In this document: positions 34,104-44,352 of the stretch, piece after piece
Layout: every line of letters begins with the position of its first letter
Numbering within the stretch: the stretch's first letter is position 1
Source of the DNA: Pontibacter mangrovi
GTDB taxonomy: Bacteria > Bacteroidota > Bacteroidia > Cytophagales > Hymenobacteraceae
Length of the DNA: 64,000 nt
Direction: 5' to 3'
NCBI RefSeq assembly: GCF_006385705.1
Contig: NZ_VFRQ01000015.1
Location: 1-64,000, forward strand
Notes under the pieces: generated by a model
Databases searched by the model: none
Told to the model about the DNA's origin: nothing
What the model saw: the letters and a program-made list of their open reading frames with translations, nothing else
Translations under genes and position numbers: made by a program

Positions 34104-34691
34104 TCAATACAGGTTATCGATAGTATGACGGTCTGAGCCACCCTGCCGCTTGTATTGATTGAGGGTGGTGCCAGTAACTTCCTTAAACTGCCTGGAAAGG
34201 TGCTGCAGGCTTTTATAGCCGAGCTTGGTTGCAATAGCAGTAAGAGGAAGCTCGTCGTAAGTGAGCAGCTCTTTGCTGCGCTCTATTTTTTGTAGCACAA
34301 TGTACCTATTCAGGGCTATACCCTCAGATGCTTTGAAAGCCGTGCTGATGGTGGAGTAGTCTTTGTTTAGCTTCTCGGCCAGATAAGTAGACAGGTTCGT
34401 GGCAAGGGATGAAATCTCATCACTATAAACTAAATTAATGACGGCTACTTTGATACTCTCTACAAGCTCTTCTCGCTTATCGTGGAGCAGCTCAAACCCT
34501 TTCTGAGCCATGGCCGCTTCTATGGCCGTTTCATCCACCGCTTCGTTTTCACCGATAACGGCTGTACCCAGCTCTACCTCCAGAACAGGCAGGCCCAGCT
34601 TTTCCAGTTCTTCCCGCACAACCATAATACAGCGGGGGCACACCATATTTTTAATGCGAAGCACCCTTTGGTGCTGATTCTCTTCACTCAT
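34104..34691 (-). CDS. HMA-AraC fusion regulator
   Basis: A 195-residue regulator joining an N-terminal heavy-metal-associated domain (residues 8-75, IKNMVCPRC with C18 and C21) to a C-terminal AraC-type DNA-binding domain (about 80-190; LPLTAIATKLGYKSLQHLSRQFKEVTGTTLNQYK). It would sense Cu(I)/Ag(I) directly through the CPRC site and control the cus or cop genes. It lies downstream of the cus operon in the same direction, about 200 bases from the small His-rich protein gene. The architecture is specific to Bacteroidota copper islands. Target sites are unknown. Confidence 0.88.
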   Translation of the reverse strand: MSEENQHQRVLRIKNMVCPRCIMVVREELEKLGLPVLEVELGTAVIGENEAVDETAIEAAMAQKGFELLHDKREELVESIKVAVINLVYSDEISSLATNLSTYLAEKLNKDYSTISTAFKASEGIALNRYIVLQKIERSKELLTYDELPLTAIATKLGYKSLQHLSRQFKEVTGTTLNQYKRQGGSDRHTIDNLY

Positions 34692-34890
34692 TTAAACCAA
34701 TAGTATGTTAGCGGCTAGCTTGCTTTAAAAGCGAACTACCGCTTCATTTGATGTTACAAACACATTCAGCGCGTTACATGCCTTACTGCAAGCCAGGAAG
34801 AGCGGCGCAGGTGAAAGGCACAGAAGGTCACGCACATCAGAGACGGAAAAGCATAGCTCTTCCATGATGCGGTCAGGAGCAGCTTGTGCA

Positions 34891-35379
34891 TCAAATGACT
34901 AAAGAGTGCAGGAATATTATGATGTCAGGTATTTTAGGAACAGGGGGATCAGGGGGAGCGTGCGACACCGCTGTAACACAGTTCTTATAAAAAGCGCGTA
35001 ATACAGCCTGATAAAGGCTATCCATGAAGGTATACGATGCCTTTACAAGCGACGGCAGCTCCACGGGAGGAGCGCTCTTTAAAAAAGGGGCGTAAGCTAA
35101 ATCAGAGCAACAGCTACTATCCTCCGTTGACGACGCAGGATGCTTCTCCTCATGGTGTGCGTGCTCCTTACCGTGATGTTCCGAAGAGGTTTCATGTTTA
35201 TGGCTATGCCCACCATGCTCTGCGCTGTGGTGTTGTGCTGGAGTGGAAGCTACAGGTTGGAGCCGCTCAGCCAGGTGCGGCAGGTTGCAAACCAGCTGAA
35301 CAAGGTACAGGCTCACGAAGACTGCCAATAGAAGCAGCCCCGTAAAGTTTAAGTTCTTGTTATGTCTGGTTCTTCTCAT
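34891..35379 (-). CDS. His-rich membrane-anchored hypothetical protein
   Basis: A 162-residue protein. An N-terminal helix FTGLLLLAVFVSLYLVQLVC is followed by a strongly His-rich stretch (AEHGGHSHKHETSSEHHGKEHAHHEEKH, in two parts) and a CC pair in DSSCCSDLAYAPFLK. A second hydrophobic segment ends the protein (IIIFLHSLVI). The layout (His cluster, then CC, then a PP.P tail) is like small periplasmic metal-binding proteins of copper islands. I know no named family for it. Confidence 0.6.
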   Translation of the reverse strand: MRRTRHNKNLNFTGLLLLAVFVSLYLVQLVCNLPHLAERLQPVASTPAQHHSAEHGGHSHKHETSSEHHGKEHAHHEEKHPASSTEDSSCCSDLAYAPFLKSAPPVELPSLVKASYTFMDSLYQAVLRAFYKNCVTAVSHAPPDPPVPKIPDIIIFLHSLVI

Positions 35380-35572
35380 GAAGTAAGGCCTTTGTGCGGC
35401 AGCCCCTTAACCTTCGCACAGTGTAAATATATAGAAAAAACAATAAAATACAGGGTTGCACTGTACTTAAGCAAGATACGCCTCCACTAATACTGAATAT
35501 TCGGGGAAAAAGCTTCTCAGCCAGTCGCTCCAAGGTTCAGTAACACCTGTGGTGGGAATACAGCTATAGATG

Positions 35573-35603
35573 CATGCGTGAGTCCCTGGCAGACTCACGC
35601 ATG
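35573..35603 (-). terminator. Hairpin downstream of the DUF3347 gene
   Basis: A 12-bp perfect inverted repeat CATGCGTGAGTC/GACTCACGCATG (35573-35584 and 35592-35603) with a 7-base loop, 8 bases past the stop of the minus-strand gene. It lacks a T-tract. Confidence 0.55.
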
Positions 35604-35610
35604 GTTAGTT

Positions 35611-36255
35611 TTAGTTCAGCACTTCCTCCGTGCCGCCGCACTTGAGCATCTGCTCGCCGAAGTATGGGTTGCGGATTTCCTGGTTAGCGCTCAGCCAGTA
35701 GGCGCCTTGGTTGTTGTTTGCCATCGGGCAATGCTGGTAGTAGAGCTTCTGGTCCGTCGCGCCGAATGCCTTGGTAAGCGAGAACGTAGCCTCTGAGAGT
35801 AGCTCCAGGCTTTCACGCTGTGCGCTCACCTCACCTGCCTCAGCAATTTTGGTGGCACTTTGCTTTACTTCCTCCACCTTCTCTTCGGCAAAGGCTTTCT
35901 GCTCGCCCTCCAGCTTAGCTAGGTCTATTTTTTCGGCGGCGGCAAGTACAGATTCAGCCGCTGCCTTCGCTGTTTGCGCGTTGGAAGCAACGAGCGCGTC
36001 CTTCAACTTTAGGTAATTGTCTACCAAAGCTGCCACTTGTGCCTTTACAGGCCCGCCAACCGAAGTATAGTCAGGAGTCTCTATCACCTCCTGCGTTGTC
36101 ATTTGTCCGTGGTCCATAGTGCTATGGTCCATACCTTCGTGTTGATCCTGAGCTGCCTCCGTTGTTTCCTGCTGCTTTTCGGCACAGGCAGTAAAGGTAA
36201 AGGCACCCATTACGGCCCCGGCAAATGCGATTCTTTGAATTGGTCTTAGATTCAT
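35611..36255 (-). CDS. DUF3347 copper-associated lipoprotein
   Basis: A 214-residue exported protein with lipobox (MGAFTFTAC, C24), then HEGMDHSTMDHGQM, a Met/His metal motif, and a DUF3347 helical domain (VAALVDNYLKLKDALVASN, LELLSEATFSLTKAFG). The C-terminus is QHCPMANNNQGAYWLSANQEIRNPYFGEQMLKCG, in two parts; the CPMA...AYWLS..IRNPYFG pattern is the CusB/CusF-adjacent signature that usually ends RND copper adaptors. As a free protein it may act as a periplasmic metallochaperone delivering Cu/Ag to CusBA. It lies just downstream of the cusB-like genes. Confidence 0.85.
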   Translation of the reverse strand: MNLRPIQRIAFAGAVMGAFTFTACAEKQQETTEAAQDQHEGMDHSTMDHGQMTTQEVIETPDYTSVGGPVKAQVAALVDNYLKLKDALVASNAQTAKAAAESVLAAAEKIDLAKLEGEQKAFAEEKVEEVKQSATKIAEAGEVSAQRESLELLSEATFSLTKAFGATDQKLYYQHCPMANNNQGAYWLSANQEIRNPYFGEQMLKCGGTEEVLN

Positions 36256-36412
36256 TTTTTAATTTATTTAGTGTTAGTGATTAATTTGATTTACTAGTAC
36301 AAAGGCGACTAAAGCGCTTACGATAAGGTTAACGGCCCACATCTCAGCCATTTCTTACTGTTTGGTTCTTTCGGTTCGTCGGGCGCTATCCTGCAGCAGT
36401 CTTTCATTGGTT

Positions 36413-37627
36413 TTAATGGTTATGGCCTGCCATCGGGTCGCCGCCCTTCTTCAGCACAAACTCGCTGTAAAGCAGGTAGGCCCCTGAGGTCACGACTTTA
36501 TCATTCTCTTTTATTCCCGAGAGTATGGCTACATTGTTAAAGCTTTCCTCACCGAGCGTCACCATGCGTGCCTGAAAGGTTCCTTTTCCTGTCTGCACCC
36601 ACACATGGCTGCCACGCTCATCCCGGATAACCGCATCAGTTGGTACAGTCAGGCTCTCGCCGCTCTTGCCGGGGAGCGTCACGTTGGCCTGCATACCCGG
36701 CAAGTACTGCCCCTCATTGTTTTTTAACTCAGCACGCATGACAGCTACCTGGCTCCCGGCCCTATACTCCGGGTTCAGGAAGGTAACCTTGGCTGGAACA
36801 GCCCCTTCGGTAAAGCCTTGTACTGACACCTGAACCGGATCCCCCACCTGCACTTGGGCCACCTCCTGCGGGTAGAGCTCGGCCTCCACCCAGATGCTGC
36901 CCAGCTTGCCCAGCCTGTAGAGCACGCCGCCTTCGGCTACGTACTGCCCTTCGGCGGCGGCAACTTCTGTTATTACGCCTGCGCTTGGAGCTACAAAAGT
37001 GACTCTGGCATTCAGTTGATCCGTACTGGCCAGTCTTCTGATCTGTGCCTCCGTCAGGCCATAGAGCAGGAGTTTCTTTTTGGCAGCTTCCAGAAAAGAA
37101 GCAAAGCGCGGGTTCTCCTGTCCCAGTTCCTGGTTCTGCCTGAGGGCCAGCAGGTACTCGCGTTGCTGGGTCAGGAGCTCCTCCGAGTACAATTCGTAGA
37201 GCGGCTGCCCTTTCTGAACACGCTGTCCGGTTTCTTTGATGTAGAGCCTCTCAATGCGCCCTGCGGCACGGCTGCTAACCACATCGGTTTGTGTCTCGTC
37301 CAGCACGAGTTGCCCGGTCAGGATGGTACTGCTGCCCACGTCGCCATACTTTACCCGTTTCACAGCGATGTTCCCCAGCGCGATCTGGCTGTCGCTCAGC
37401 ATCAGCTCCCCCTCATTTTGGCCTGCCTGCGACACCGGCACCAGGTCCATGAAGCAGATAGGGCAGGTGCCGGGCTCGTTCTGCACGATCTGCGGGTGCA
37501 TCGGGCAAGTATAGGTGGTTGCGTCGCCCTCTGTATGGGCTGCCTCCTCATGGCTGCAGGCCCCCAGGGTAATTACCATCAGGAAGGCCAGCAGGTATAG
37601 GGTGTAATTTCTTGCTCTTCTCATCAT
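36413..37627 (-). CDS. cusB: RND periplasmic adaptor with heavy-metal-binding domain (CusB-like, second copy)
   Basis: A 404-residue membrane-fusion protein. Lipobox LGAC (C24), then the small heavy-metal-binding domain [20 protein letters not shown] (around 38-58), where the following Gly of the usual CGMDL is Phe (CFMDL). The hairpin and barrel domains follow (RLYIKETGQRVQKGQPLYELYSEELL; QYLPGMQANVTLP). It links CusA to CusC and feeds metal to the pump. It ends the run of four efflux genes and starts four bases after the stop of the other adaptor. Its first 60 residues are nearly identical to those of that neighbour. Confidence 0.88.
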   Translation of the reverse strand: MMRRARNYTLYLLAFLMVITLGACSHEEAAHTEGDATTYTCPMHPQIVQNEPGTCPICFMDLVPVSQAGQNEGELMLSDSQIALGNIAVKRVKYGDVGSSTILTGQLVLDETQTDVVSSRAAGRIERLYIKETGQRVQKGQPLYELYSEELLTQQREYLLALRQNQELGQENPRFASFLEAAKKKLLLYGLTEAQIRRLASTDQLNARVTFVAPSAGVITEVAAAEGQYVAEGGVLYRLGKLGSIWVEAELYPQEVAQVQVGDPVQVSVQGFTEGAVPAKVTFLNPEYRAGSQVAVMRAELKNNEGQYLPGMQANVTLPGKSGESLTVPTDAVIRDERGSHVWVQTGKGTFQARMVTLGEESFNNVAILSGIKENDKVVTSGAYLLYSEFVLKKGGDPMAGHNH

Positions 37628-37631
37628 GCGC

Positions 37632-38960
37632 TTACTTATTTACTTTGATAAAGCTCTCGCTGTCCACCAGGAACTGCGCATTAGCGGCCACCACATCGTT
37701 CTGCTGTAGCCCTTCCACGACCTGTATCTGATTTCCTTCCGTTATGCCCGCCGTAACAGGCACTGGCTCAAACACACCGTTTACTTTCTTAAAGGCCACA
37801 GACCTGGTGCCCATGTCCAACACGGCAGCTTTAGGCACCCAGAGGGCAGGATCCGTGGTATAGCTGGCGCGGGCAGTTACCAGTTGCCCCACCATCGCCA
37901 GCTTTTGCTGCCCCGGCAGGTACACCCGCACCTTGGCAAAGCTCTCCCCTTCCTCATAAAAAGGCTGGAGAAAGTCTACACTCGCCTCCAGGCGCTCGCC
38001 GGGTAGCTGCGGAAAGGTGACCTGCACCGGAGCTCCTTTGGCCAGTGCGCTCACCTGTGCGGTAGGCACATTAAACTCCGCCCACAACTGGTTGGGGTTT
38101 ACTACCCGCAAGAGCGGCTGTCCGGTGCTCACATACATGCCCTCCCTTAGCTGGATAGCTTCAGCCGCAGCGGTAGGAGTAGGCGAAGCGCTAGCTCCTG
38201 CGCCCGCGCCATTGCCGCCTCCCATGGCACCCATGCCACCGCCTGCACTTACTGCAGCGCCCGCCGCCGTACTTGGTGTAGCGGATGGGGCTGCGGTGTT
38301 CAGGCCAATTACATAGCCATCATAAGGACTGTAGAGGGCAAAAGTATAGCTCTCTTCCCCGGTTCGTAGGAGGCGGGTTATTTGTGCATCGGTGGCACCC
38401 AGCAGGCGCAGCTTCTGCTTTGCCGCCTCAATCAGTTGTTTGTCCTCGGGAGCCGACTGTGCCAGGTAGACCAGCTCTTTCTGCGCCGTAATCAGCTCCG
38501 GGCTGTAAACCTCCATCAGCTTCTGCCCTTTGCGGATGGACTGGAAGTTATACTTTACATACAGCTTCTCAATTCTTCCTCCCACGCGGGCAGGCACAGT
38601 ATAAATCCGACGAGGATCGTAGGTGATGATGCCTTCCATTTGCACCGTAGCCTGCACCGTTTTTTCCTGGGGCTTTGTAGTGGCAACCGAGGAAACGACG
38701 GTACTGTTTGTAGGCCTCAACAAGAACGCTAGATCCTCTGTGATTTCGATCTCTGTGCCATGCCCAGACTTGGGCACCAGGTCCATGCCGCAGATCGGGC
38801 AGGTGCCCGGCTCGTTCTGCACGATTTGCGGGTGCATGGGGCAGGTATATTCTGTATCACCTCCCGCATGCTCCGTTTCGTCATGGCTACAGGCTCCCAG
38901 GGTAATCACCACCAGAAGGGCCAGCAAATAAAGAATGCTATTTTTCAATTTCCTTCTCAT
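37632..38960 (-). CDS. cusB: RND periplasmic adaptor with heavy-metal-binding domain (CusB-like, first copy)
   Basis: A 442-residue membrane-fusion protein with lipobox LGAC (C24), a heavy-metal-binding domain with intact [11 protein letters not shown], then hairpin and barrel domains ([30 protein letters not shown]). A Gly/Ala-rich low-complexity insert lies near residues 225-265 ([20 protein letters not shown]), inside a barrel loop. It overlaps the cusC-like gene by 23 bases, so the two are coupled. The two adaptors differ enough after the N-terminus that they may form a mixed hexamer or serve different metals. Confidence 0.88.
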   Translation of the reverse strand: MRRKLKNSILYLLALLVVITLGACSHDETEHAGGDTEYTCPMHPQIVQNEPGTCPICGMDLVPKSGHGTEIEITEDLAFLLRPTNSTVVSSVATTKPQEKTVQATVQMEGIITYDPRRIYTVPARVGGRIEKLYVKYNFQSIRKGQKLMEVYSPELITAQKELVYLAQSAPEDKQLIEAAKQKLRLLGATDAQITRLLRTGEESYTFALYSPYDGYVIGLNTAAPSATPSTAAGAAVSAGGGMGAMGGGNGAGAGASASPTPTAAAEAIQLREGMYVSTGQPLLRVVNPNQLWAEFNVPTAQVSALAKGAPVQVTFPQLPGERLEASVDFLQPFYEEGESFAKVRVYLPGQQKLAMVGQLVTARASYTTDPALWVPKAAVLDMGTRSVAFKKVNGVFEPVPVTAGITEGNQIQVVEGLQQNDVVAANAQFLVDSESFIKVNK

Positions 38961-40200
38961 AATTCACAACCATTAAGTACAGCTCCTGCAGCCTGTTCAG
39001 ATATTCCATCTGCGCCATGTTCAGCGCCTCCCACGCATCAATCGCCTCGGGCAGCTGCGCGGTGTTCTGCTCGTAGGCCAGCATTGTCACATCGTAGTTT
39101 TTCTTTAGGGCGGGAATGATCTTTTTTTGATAATTCTCCGTCTGTGCCCACAGGGTGTTCAGTTCCAAAGCCATGTTCCGTATCATGCCCTGGGCCTCGT
39201 TTACAATAGATTCCCTTTCCTGCTGCATGGCCTCTATCTCCAGGTTCATGGCCTTGGTGTTGGCTTTGTACATTTTGGAAGACCACGGGGCGATCGGGAT
39301 AGAGACCATGCCCATAGCCGTGAACTGTTGCGGCATCATGCTGTTACGCGGGTACATGTGATCAAAGCGGATACGGAAGTCGGGCTTACGCTCCAGCTGC
39401 TCCAACTCCACGTTCAGCCGCATGGACTGAACCGTTTTGTCCAGCTGGCGCAAATCGCTTCGGACGTTGATAAGGCTGCTGGTATCCACGGCAAGGAGTG
39501 CTGGCTCCGGCATCATTACTGCGGTGTCGATGCGGTACCGCTGCTCTTTAGGCAGGTTCATCAGTATATTCAGCTGCACGTTTTGCTGCTCCATCTGGCT
39601 GGCCGTCATCAGCTGCATGTTCTGCACTTCATGCAGGCGCCCTTCTGCTTTGTACACGCTTCCCAAGCTTCCCTGGCTGTAAGGGTAGCGGATTTTAGCC
39701 AATTTTAGCATGTACTCCATAATGTGCTCGCTATCTTGCAGCACATCCATCTTTTTTTCGAGCACCACCCAGCTGTAGTAGGCGGCTTTCGCCTGTGCCC
39801 GCAGCTGATTGAAGGTAACATCCCTGCCTGCGGTCTCGATAGCCGCTCTGGACTTTAAATACTTCTCCTTGGCGCGCAGCTTGGCAGGGTTTGGGATAGC
39901 CTGCTCCGCTGAGAGCATGTAAGACCCTTCCCGCTCATCACGCTCTACGCTTTGGCGGGAGTAGGGCATCATAAACACGCCGCCACCCACCATGGGTGCC
40001 ATCCAGCTTCTTGCCCCTTCTGCATAGGCATCCATGGCCCTGGCCCGGTAGTCATATTCCTGAAGCATCGGGTTACTGCTGCTGATGCGCTGCAGTACGC
40101 TGTCCAGGTTCATGATCTGTTGCTGGGCCAGCGCCGGAGCGCTGGCCAGCAGCATCACAAACAACCAAACAAAACACTTGTATTTCTTAATGCTTAACAT
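38938..40200 (-). CDS. cusC: TolC-family outer-membrane factor (CusC-like)
   Basis: A 420-residue protein with a signal peptide ([18 protein letters not shown]) and the repeated helical-barrel layout of TolC proteins: paired long helices such as [22 protein letters not shown] and [21 protein letters not shown]. Unusual for the family, Met is abundant ([24 protein letters not shown]), which suits a copper/silver channel. It overlaps both neighbours (14 bases with cusA, 23 with cusB), so the whole block is one translationally coupled operon. It exports metal across the outer membrane. Confidence 0.88.
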   Translation of the reverse strand: MLSIKKYKCFVWLFVMLLASAPALAQQQIMNLDSVLQRISSSNPMLQEYDYRARAMDAYAEGARSWMAPMVGGGVFMMPYSRQSVERDEREGSYMLSAEQAIPNPAKLRAKEKYLKSRAAIETAGRDVTFNQLRAQAKAAYYSWVVLEKKMDVLQDSEHIMEYMLKLAKIRYPYSQGSLGSVYKAEGRLHEVQNMQLMTASQMEQQNVQLNILMNLPKEQRYRIDTAVMMPEPALLAVDTSSLINVRSDLRQLDKTVQSMRLNVELEQLERKPDFRIRFDHMYPRNSMMPQQFTAMGMVSIPIAPWSSKMYKANTKAMNLEIEAMQQERESIVNEAQGMIRNMALELNTLWAQTENYQKKIIPALKKNYDVTMLAYEQNTAQLPEAIDAWEALNMAQMEYLNRLQELYLMVVNYEKEIEK

Positions 40201-42124
40201 CGTAAATTTCCAATTTGCCGTGTTTCTTTAACTCATACTCTTTTGTCATCTCAAACACCACCGGCGTTACCAGCAGGATGTGAACCGAAGAGGTAAATAC
40301 CCCCCCGATCAGCGGAAGCACAATCGGTAGCATGATGTCCGATCCTACTCCGGTGGCCCACAATACAGGAACTAAGCCAAACAGGGACACTGACACCGTC
40401 ATGATCTTTGGGCGAAGGCGCTTGGCCGCACCTTTAAAGACATAGTCGCGGATATCCTGCTTCGTGATCGTGTCACGGGAGTTGCCTTTCGTGGCCACCA
40501 GCTCTTTCATCGCCTCATTCAGGTACACGATCATCAGCATACTTGTCTCCATGGCCAGGCCAAACAAGGCAATAAAGCCCACGGCCACGGCCACCGACAA
40601 GTTAACGCCATAGAAGTACACAATGTACACACCCCCGATCAAGGCGAAGGGAATAGTACCCAGGTTGATGAGTGCTTCTTTCAGGGACTTAAAGGAGAAG
40701 TACAGGATGAAGAGGATAATCACCAGCACCAGCGGGATGATGATTTTGAGTGTGTTATTGGCGCGTACCTGGTTTTCCCACTGCCCGCTCCACTCCAGAT
40801 AATAGCCCTCCGGTATGCCTGTCACTTCCATGTTGATCTTTTCGATGGCCTCCTGCACGGTGCTGCCCAAGTCACGGTCCCGAACATTAAACAGCACCGC
40901 CCCGCGCAGCTGCGCGTTCTCCGAGTTGATCATGGGCGGTCCGTCAGTAAATCGGACGGTGGCCACGGAGGATAAAGGCACCGTGCCAGCCGAGGAAGTC
41001 TGGATCGGGATGCGCCGGATGCGCTCTACGCTGTTACGGTACTCCTGTGCCAGCCGCACGTTAATGGAAAAGCGCTCGCGCCCCTCAACGGTGTTTCCGA
41101 TAGGCGTGCCGCCCAAGGCCGACTCCACGATCATGTTCACATCGTCCACCGTCAGGCCATAGCGCCCCAAGGCTTCCCGGTTGATGTCAATCTCCAGGTA
41201 CTTGCCACCTGTAATGGGCTCCACGTACAAGTCCTTCACACCCGGTACTCCGTTCAGCGCCGTTCTTACCTTTTCAGACACAGCCGCTATGGAATCCAGG
41301 TTCTGGCCGTATACCTTCACGCCCACGTCGGTGCGGATACCGGTGGCCAGCATGTTGATACGGTTGATAATGGGCTGGGTCCAGCCGTTGACCACCCCTG
41401 GTATCTGCAGCTTGGCATCCAGTTCCTGGATAATGTCCTGCTTGGTAACTCCCTCGCGCCACGCTGACTCCGGTTTCAGCATGATGATTGTCTCAATCAT
41501 GCTGATAGGGGAGTTGTCGGTGGCGGTGCTGGCACGGCCGGCCTTGCCCAACACGCTCTCCACCTCGGGCACCGACTTAATGATTTTGTCCTGTACCTGC
41601 AGGATGCGCTTGGCCTCTGCGTTAGAAATGTCGGGCAGCGTGACGGGCATGAAAAGGATGGACCTTTCATCCAGCGGCGGCATGAACTCTGTGCCCAGGC
41701 TAAAGAGCATGGGAATAGAGATCACCAGCGCCAGGATGTTTATGCCTAGTGTGGTTTTGCGCCACTTCAGGCACCACCTCAGCACAGGCCCATACACTTT
41801 CTCCAGCGCTCTGTTGATTGGGTTGGCGCTCTCCTCCTTGAACTTTCCTTTTAGGAGGAAAGAGATCAGCACAGGCGTGAGGGTTATGGCTATAACAGCA
41901 TCCACTATCAGGATGAATGTCTTTGTCCAGGCGAGTGGGCCGAAGAGCTTGCCTTCCTGCCCGGTGAGCAGAAACACAGGCAAAAAGGAGGCGATGATAA
42001 TCACGGTACTCCAGAATACGCTGGGACCCACCTGCTTGCTGGCCCTTTCAATTATTCTGAATCTATCTTCTTTCGATAATTTCATGTTCTCTGTCTTTTG
42101 AAAGATTTCGGTTAGTCCTCCCAA
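40187..42124 (-). pseudogene. cusA: CusA-like RND pump, C-terminal part (frame-disrupted)
   Basis: 645 codons covering CusA from just after transmembrane helix 4: MKLSKEDRFRIIERASKQVG, helices TVIIIASFLPVFLL and onward, the second periplasmic docking domain, and the last helices ending at DVKH. The first open codon is a TTG at 42124; the first ATG is at 42085. The upstream part is the frame at 42112-43392, and the two overlap by 13 bases. Read through with a -1 shift at GAC-TAA the protein would continue WED-LTEIF, giving one full-length pump of about 1070 residues. It is either a one-base lesion, a sequencing error, or a split protein made by coupling. Confidence 0.8.
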
Positions 42125-43392
42125 GGTTTACCCTTGGTCGCGTCGGCCAGGTGCCGGTAAGCATTCTCTACCATCACGATGGCATCATCCACGATCACGC
42201 CGATGGAAAGGGCTATGCCTGTGAGGGACATGATATTGGAGGAGATGCCAAAGGCATTGAGCAGGATAAAACCGATAGCGACCGAAAGGGGTAGCTGGAT
42301 CATGATCACCAGGGCACTACGCCAATGGAAGAGAAAGAGGAGCACTACCAACGAGGCCACAATCATTTCCTCGATCAGGGTGCCTTTGATTGAGTCTATG
42401 CTTTCGTTGATGAGGCCGCTACGGTCGTAGACGATGTTGAACTTCATGCCTTCGGGCAGACCTTTGGCGACTTCCTTCATCTTCACCTTCACGTTTGCGA
42501 TCACCTCTTCCGCATTCTCCCCGTAGCGCATCACGACGATGCCGCCCACGGCCTCGCCTTCGCCGTTCAAGTCGAAGATGCCCAGGCGGCTCTCACCTGT
42601 CATCTGCACCGAGGCCACATCCCTTACCCGTACCGGGATGGTGTTGCTGGTAGTGATGGGTATATTCTCAATCTCTTCGGCAGACTCTAAATAACCGGTT
42701 GTTTTGATGATGTAGCCAATATCCGAAAGCTCAAACTTGCGACCTCCCGCCTCATTGTTGTTGGCCCGCACCGCCTGAATCACCTGCGGAACGGAGAGGT
42801 TATAATAAGTAAGCTTGTTGGGGTCAAGGGTGAGCTGGTACTGCTTCTGAAAGCCCCCGAAGGATGCCACCTCGCTCACACCCTCCACGTTCTGCAGCGC
42901 AAACTTCACATACCAGTCCTGTACGGCGCGCTGCTCACCCAGATCCATGCCAGGGGCATCCAGGGTATACCACAGGATGTGGCCGACACCGGTACCGTCA
43001 GGGCCCAGGGTAGGGGTTGCGTCTTCAGGCAACATGTTGCCAACAGAGTTCAGACGCTCCAGCACGCGGGTGCGGGCCCAGTACACGTCCGTCTCATCCT
43101 CAAAGATGATATAGATAAAGCTCATGCCGAACATGGACGTTCCCCGCACATATTTCACTTCGGGTAGGCCCTGCAGGTTCGTCACGAGCGGATAGGTAAT
43201 CTGGTCTTCCACGAGCTGCGGGCTGCGGCCCATCCATTCGGTAAAGACGATGACTTGGTTTTCAGACAAATCCGGAATGGCATCTACCTTGTTTGTCTGC
43301 ACGGAATAGACGCCCCAGCCAAACAGCGATGCAGCGATGAGCAGCACCATTACACGGTTGCGGAGCGAAAAGGAAATTAGCTTTTCGATCAT
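42112..43392 (-). pseudogene. cusA: CusA-like RND pump, N-terminal part (frame-disrupted)
   Basis: 426 codons of a heavy-metal RND permease: helix 1 (FSLRNRVMVLLIAASLFGWGVY), first periplasmic domain (PQLVEDQITYPLVTNLQGLPEV), and helices 2-4 up to GIALSIGVIVDDAIVMVENAY, containing the conserved Asp pair of the proton relay. It ends prematurely at KGKPWED followed by TAA. A full CusA continues in the frame of the next feature. The stretch before the stop, TTGGGAGGACTAA, is not a canonical slippery site. Start is the ATG at 43392. No other gene fragment lies between the parts. Confidence 0.82.
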
Positions 43393-43535
43393 GGGAATAA
43401 ATGAATAACCTTAACAGGAAATGACTGGCAGCCACAGGAAATGACAGAGACGGACATAGTGCCAACGGACAGCCAATAGTGTGGCTAGGCTACACCAGCA
43501 CACTCGTCCAGAGAGGCACATGTAAGACTGTAAGG

Positions 43536-43967
43536 TTAAATAAGAAAGGACTGCACCAGAACAGGTATGTCCCGGGCAATGGGAGGGGAGGTGTAAAGCG
43601 CGTAAGCAGGTTTAAGTTCCTCCTGAGGGGCAAAAAGCTGCAGTATCACCACTTTTACAGCGGCAATGAACTTAAGATCCAGCGTTTTAGTGGGCGTAAG
43701 CGCCTTCGCATCCGTGGTTATATCCAGGCGCTCTATGGTCAACCGGTGATCTTCGCAGCAGCTTCTCTCCTTAGGCTCTTCCTCAGGGGCGTGGCAAGGA
43801 GGCAGCTTTTCTTTCATCTGCTCCATGGGACATTCATCTGCCTGCCCGTACAAATTCAGGTCGCGTATCTCTCCGGCACATAAATGCATGCCTACCGATA
43901 TGCCTGTCGAGGAGACAAGCACTAGCAGTGCAAGCGTTAGCAGTATGATCCGGTGAAGCACTCTCAT
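43536..43967 (-). CDS. HYC_CC_PP-family small exported protein
   Basis: A 143-residue protein counted from ATG 43967 (MRVLHRIILLTLALLVLVSSTG); 14 more codons are open upstream. After the signal comes GMHLCAGEI (the HYC position reads HLC), then ERSCCEDH (the CC) and YTSPPIARDIPVLVQ (the PP motif), the hallmark set of the family. Other cysteines (C in DECPMEQM and LPPCHAP) add metal-binding potential. It sits upstream of cusA in the same direction and probably starts the cus transcript. Role unknown; periplasmic metal binding is likely. Confidence 0.8.
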   Translation of the reverse strand: MRVLHRIILLTLALLVLVSSTGISVGMHLCAGEIRDLNLYGQADECPMEQMKEKLPPCHAPEEEPKERSCCEDHRLTIERLDITTDAKALTPTKTLDLKFIAAVKVVILQLFAPQEELKPAYALYTSPPIARDIPVLVQSFLI

Positions 43968-44352
43968 AAGATGATTTTGCCACAAAGTTACAATAGAAGC
44001 AGCTGGCACTGTTACATAATTAGCATTTTATTTTACATATTTATTGGACTCTCTTGACTAGGTCATGCAGCTATATAGGCTATAAAGCACAGAGAGTAGC
44101 TTTACGCCCCACTTTAAGGGTCTAACAAACGACTTTCAGCTCCCTTTTGTTCAGCCTTAAGTTACGTATGCTCCCGTAAATAAAATAGGCACTGTGGCTG
44201 TGGGTGACAGTTAGCCAAAACCGGTCTGTTGTATTTCAACGGCTCCTACTGTCTACAGCATGCTATCAGAGTAAATCTGTAACTCTTTGCTAGAATTTTG
44301 TAATAGCAAGCGCTGGGTCAGGATGTACCTTTGTGTTATCAAGAACGACTAA
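43968..44352. other. Divergent regulatory region between cus and copA
   Basis: Holds the copA promoter -7 box TACCTTTG at 44326-44333. No convincing operator dyad for a copper regulator was seen, and no open frame. Confidence 0.45.
44326..44333 (+). promoter_or_regulatory. copA promoter -7 element
   Basis: TACCTTTG is an exact TAnnTTTG match, 20 bases before the copA ATG. A TTTG that could serve as -33 lies further away than usual, so activation by a regulator is plausible. Confidence 0.5.

Noticed and set aside
42100-42125. Programmed ribosomal frameshift in cusA
   Set aside because: The bases at the junction do not form an X-XXY-YYZ slippery site or an RF2-like stop context, so recoding is not favoured over mutation or error.
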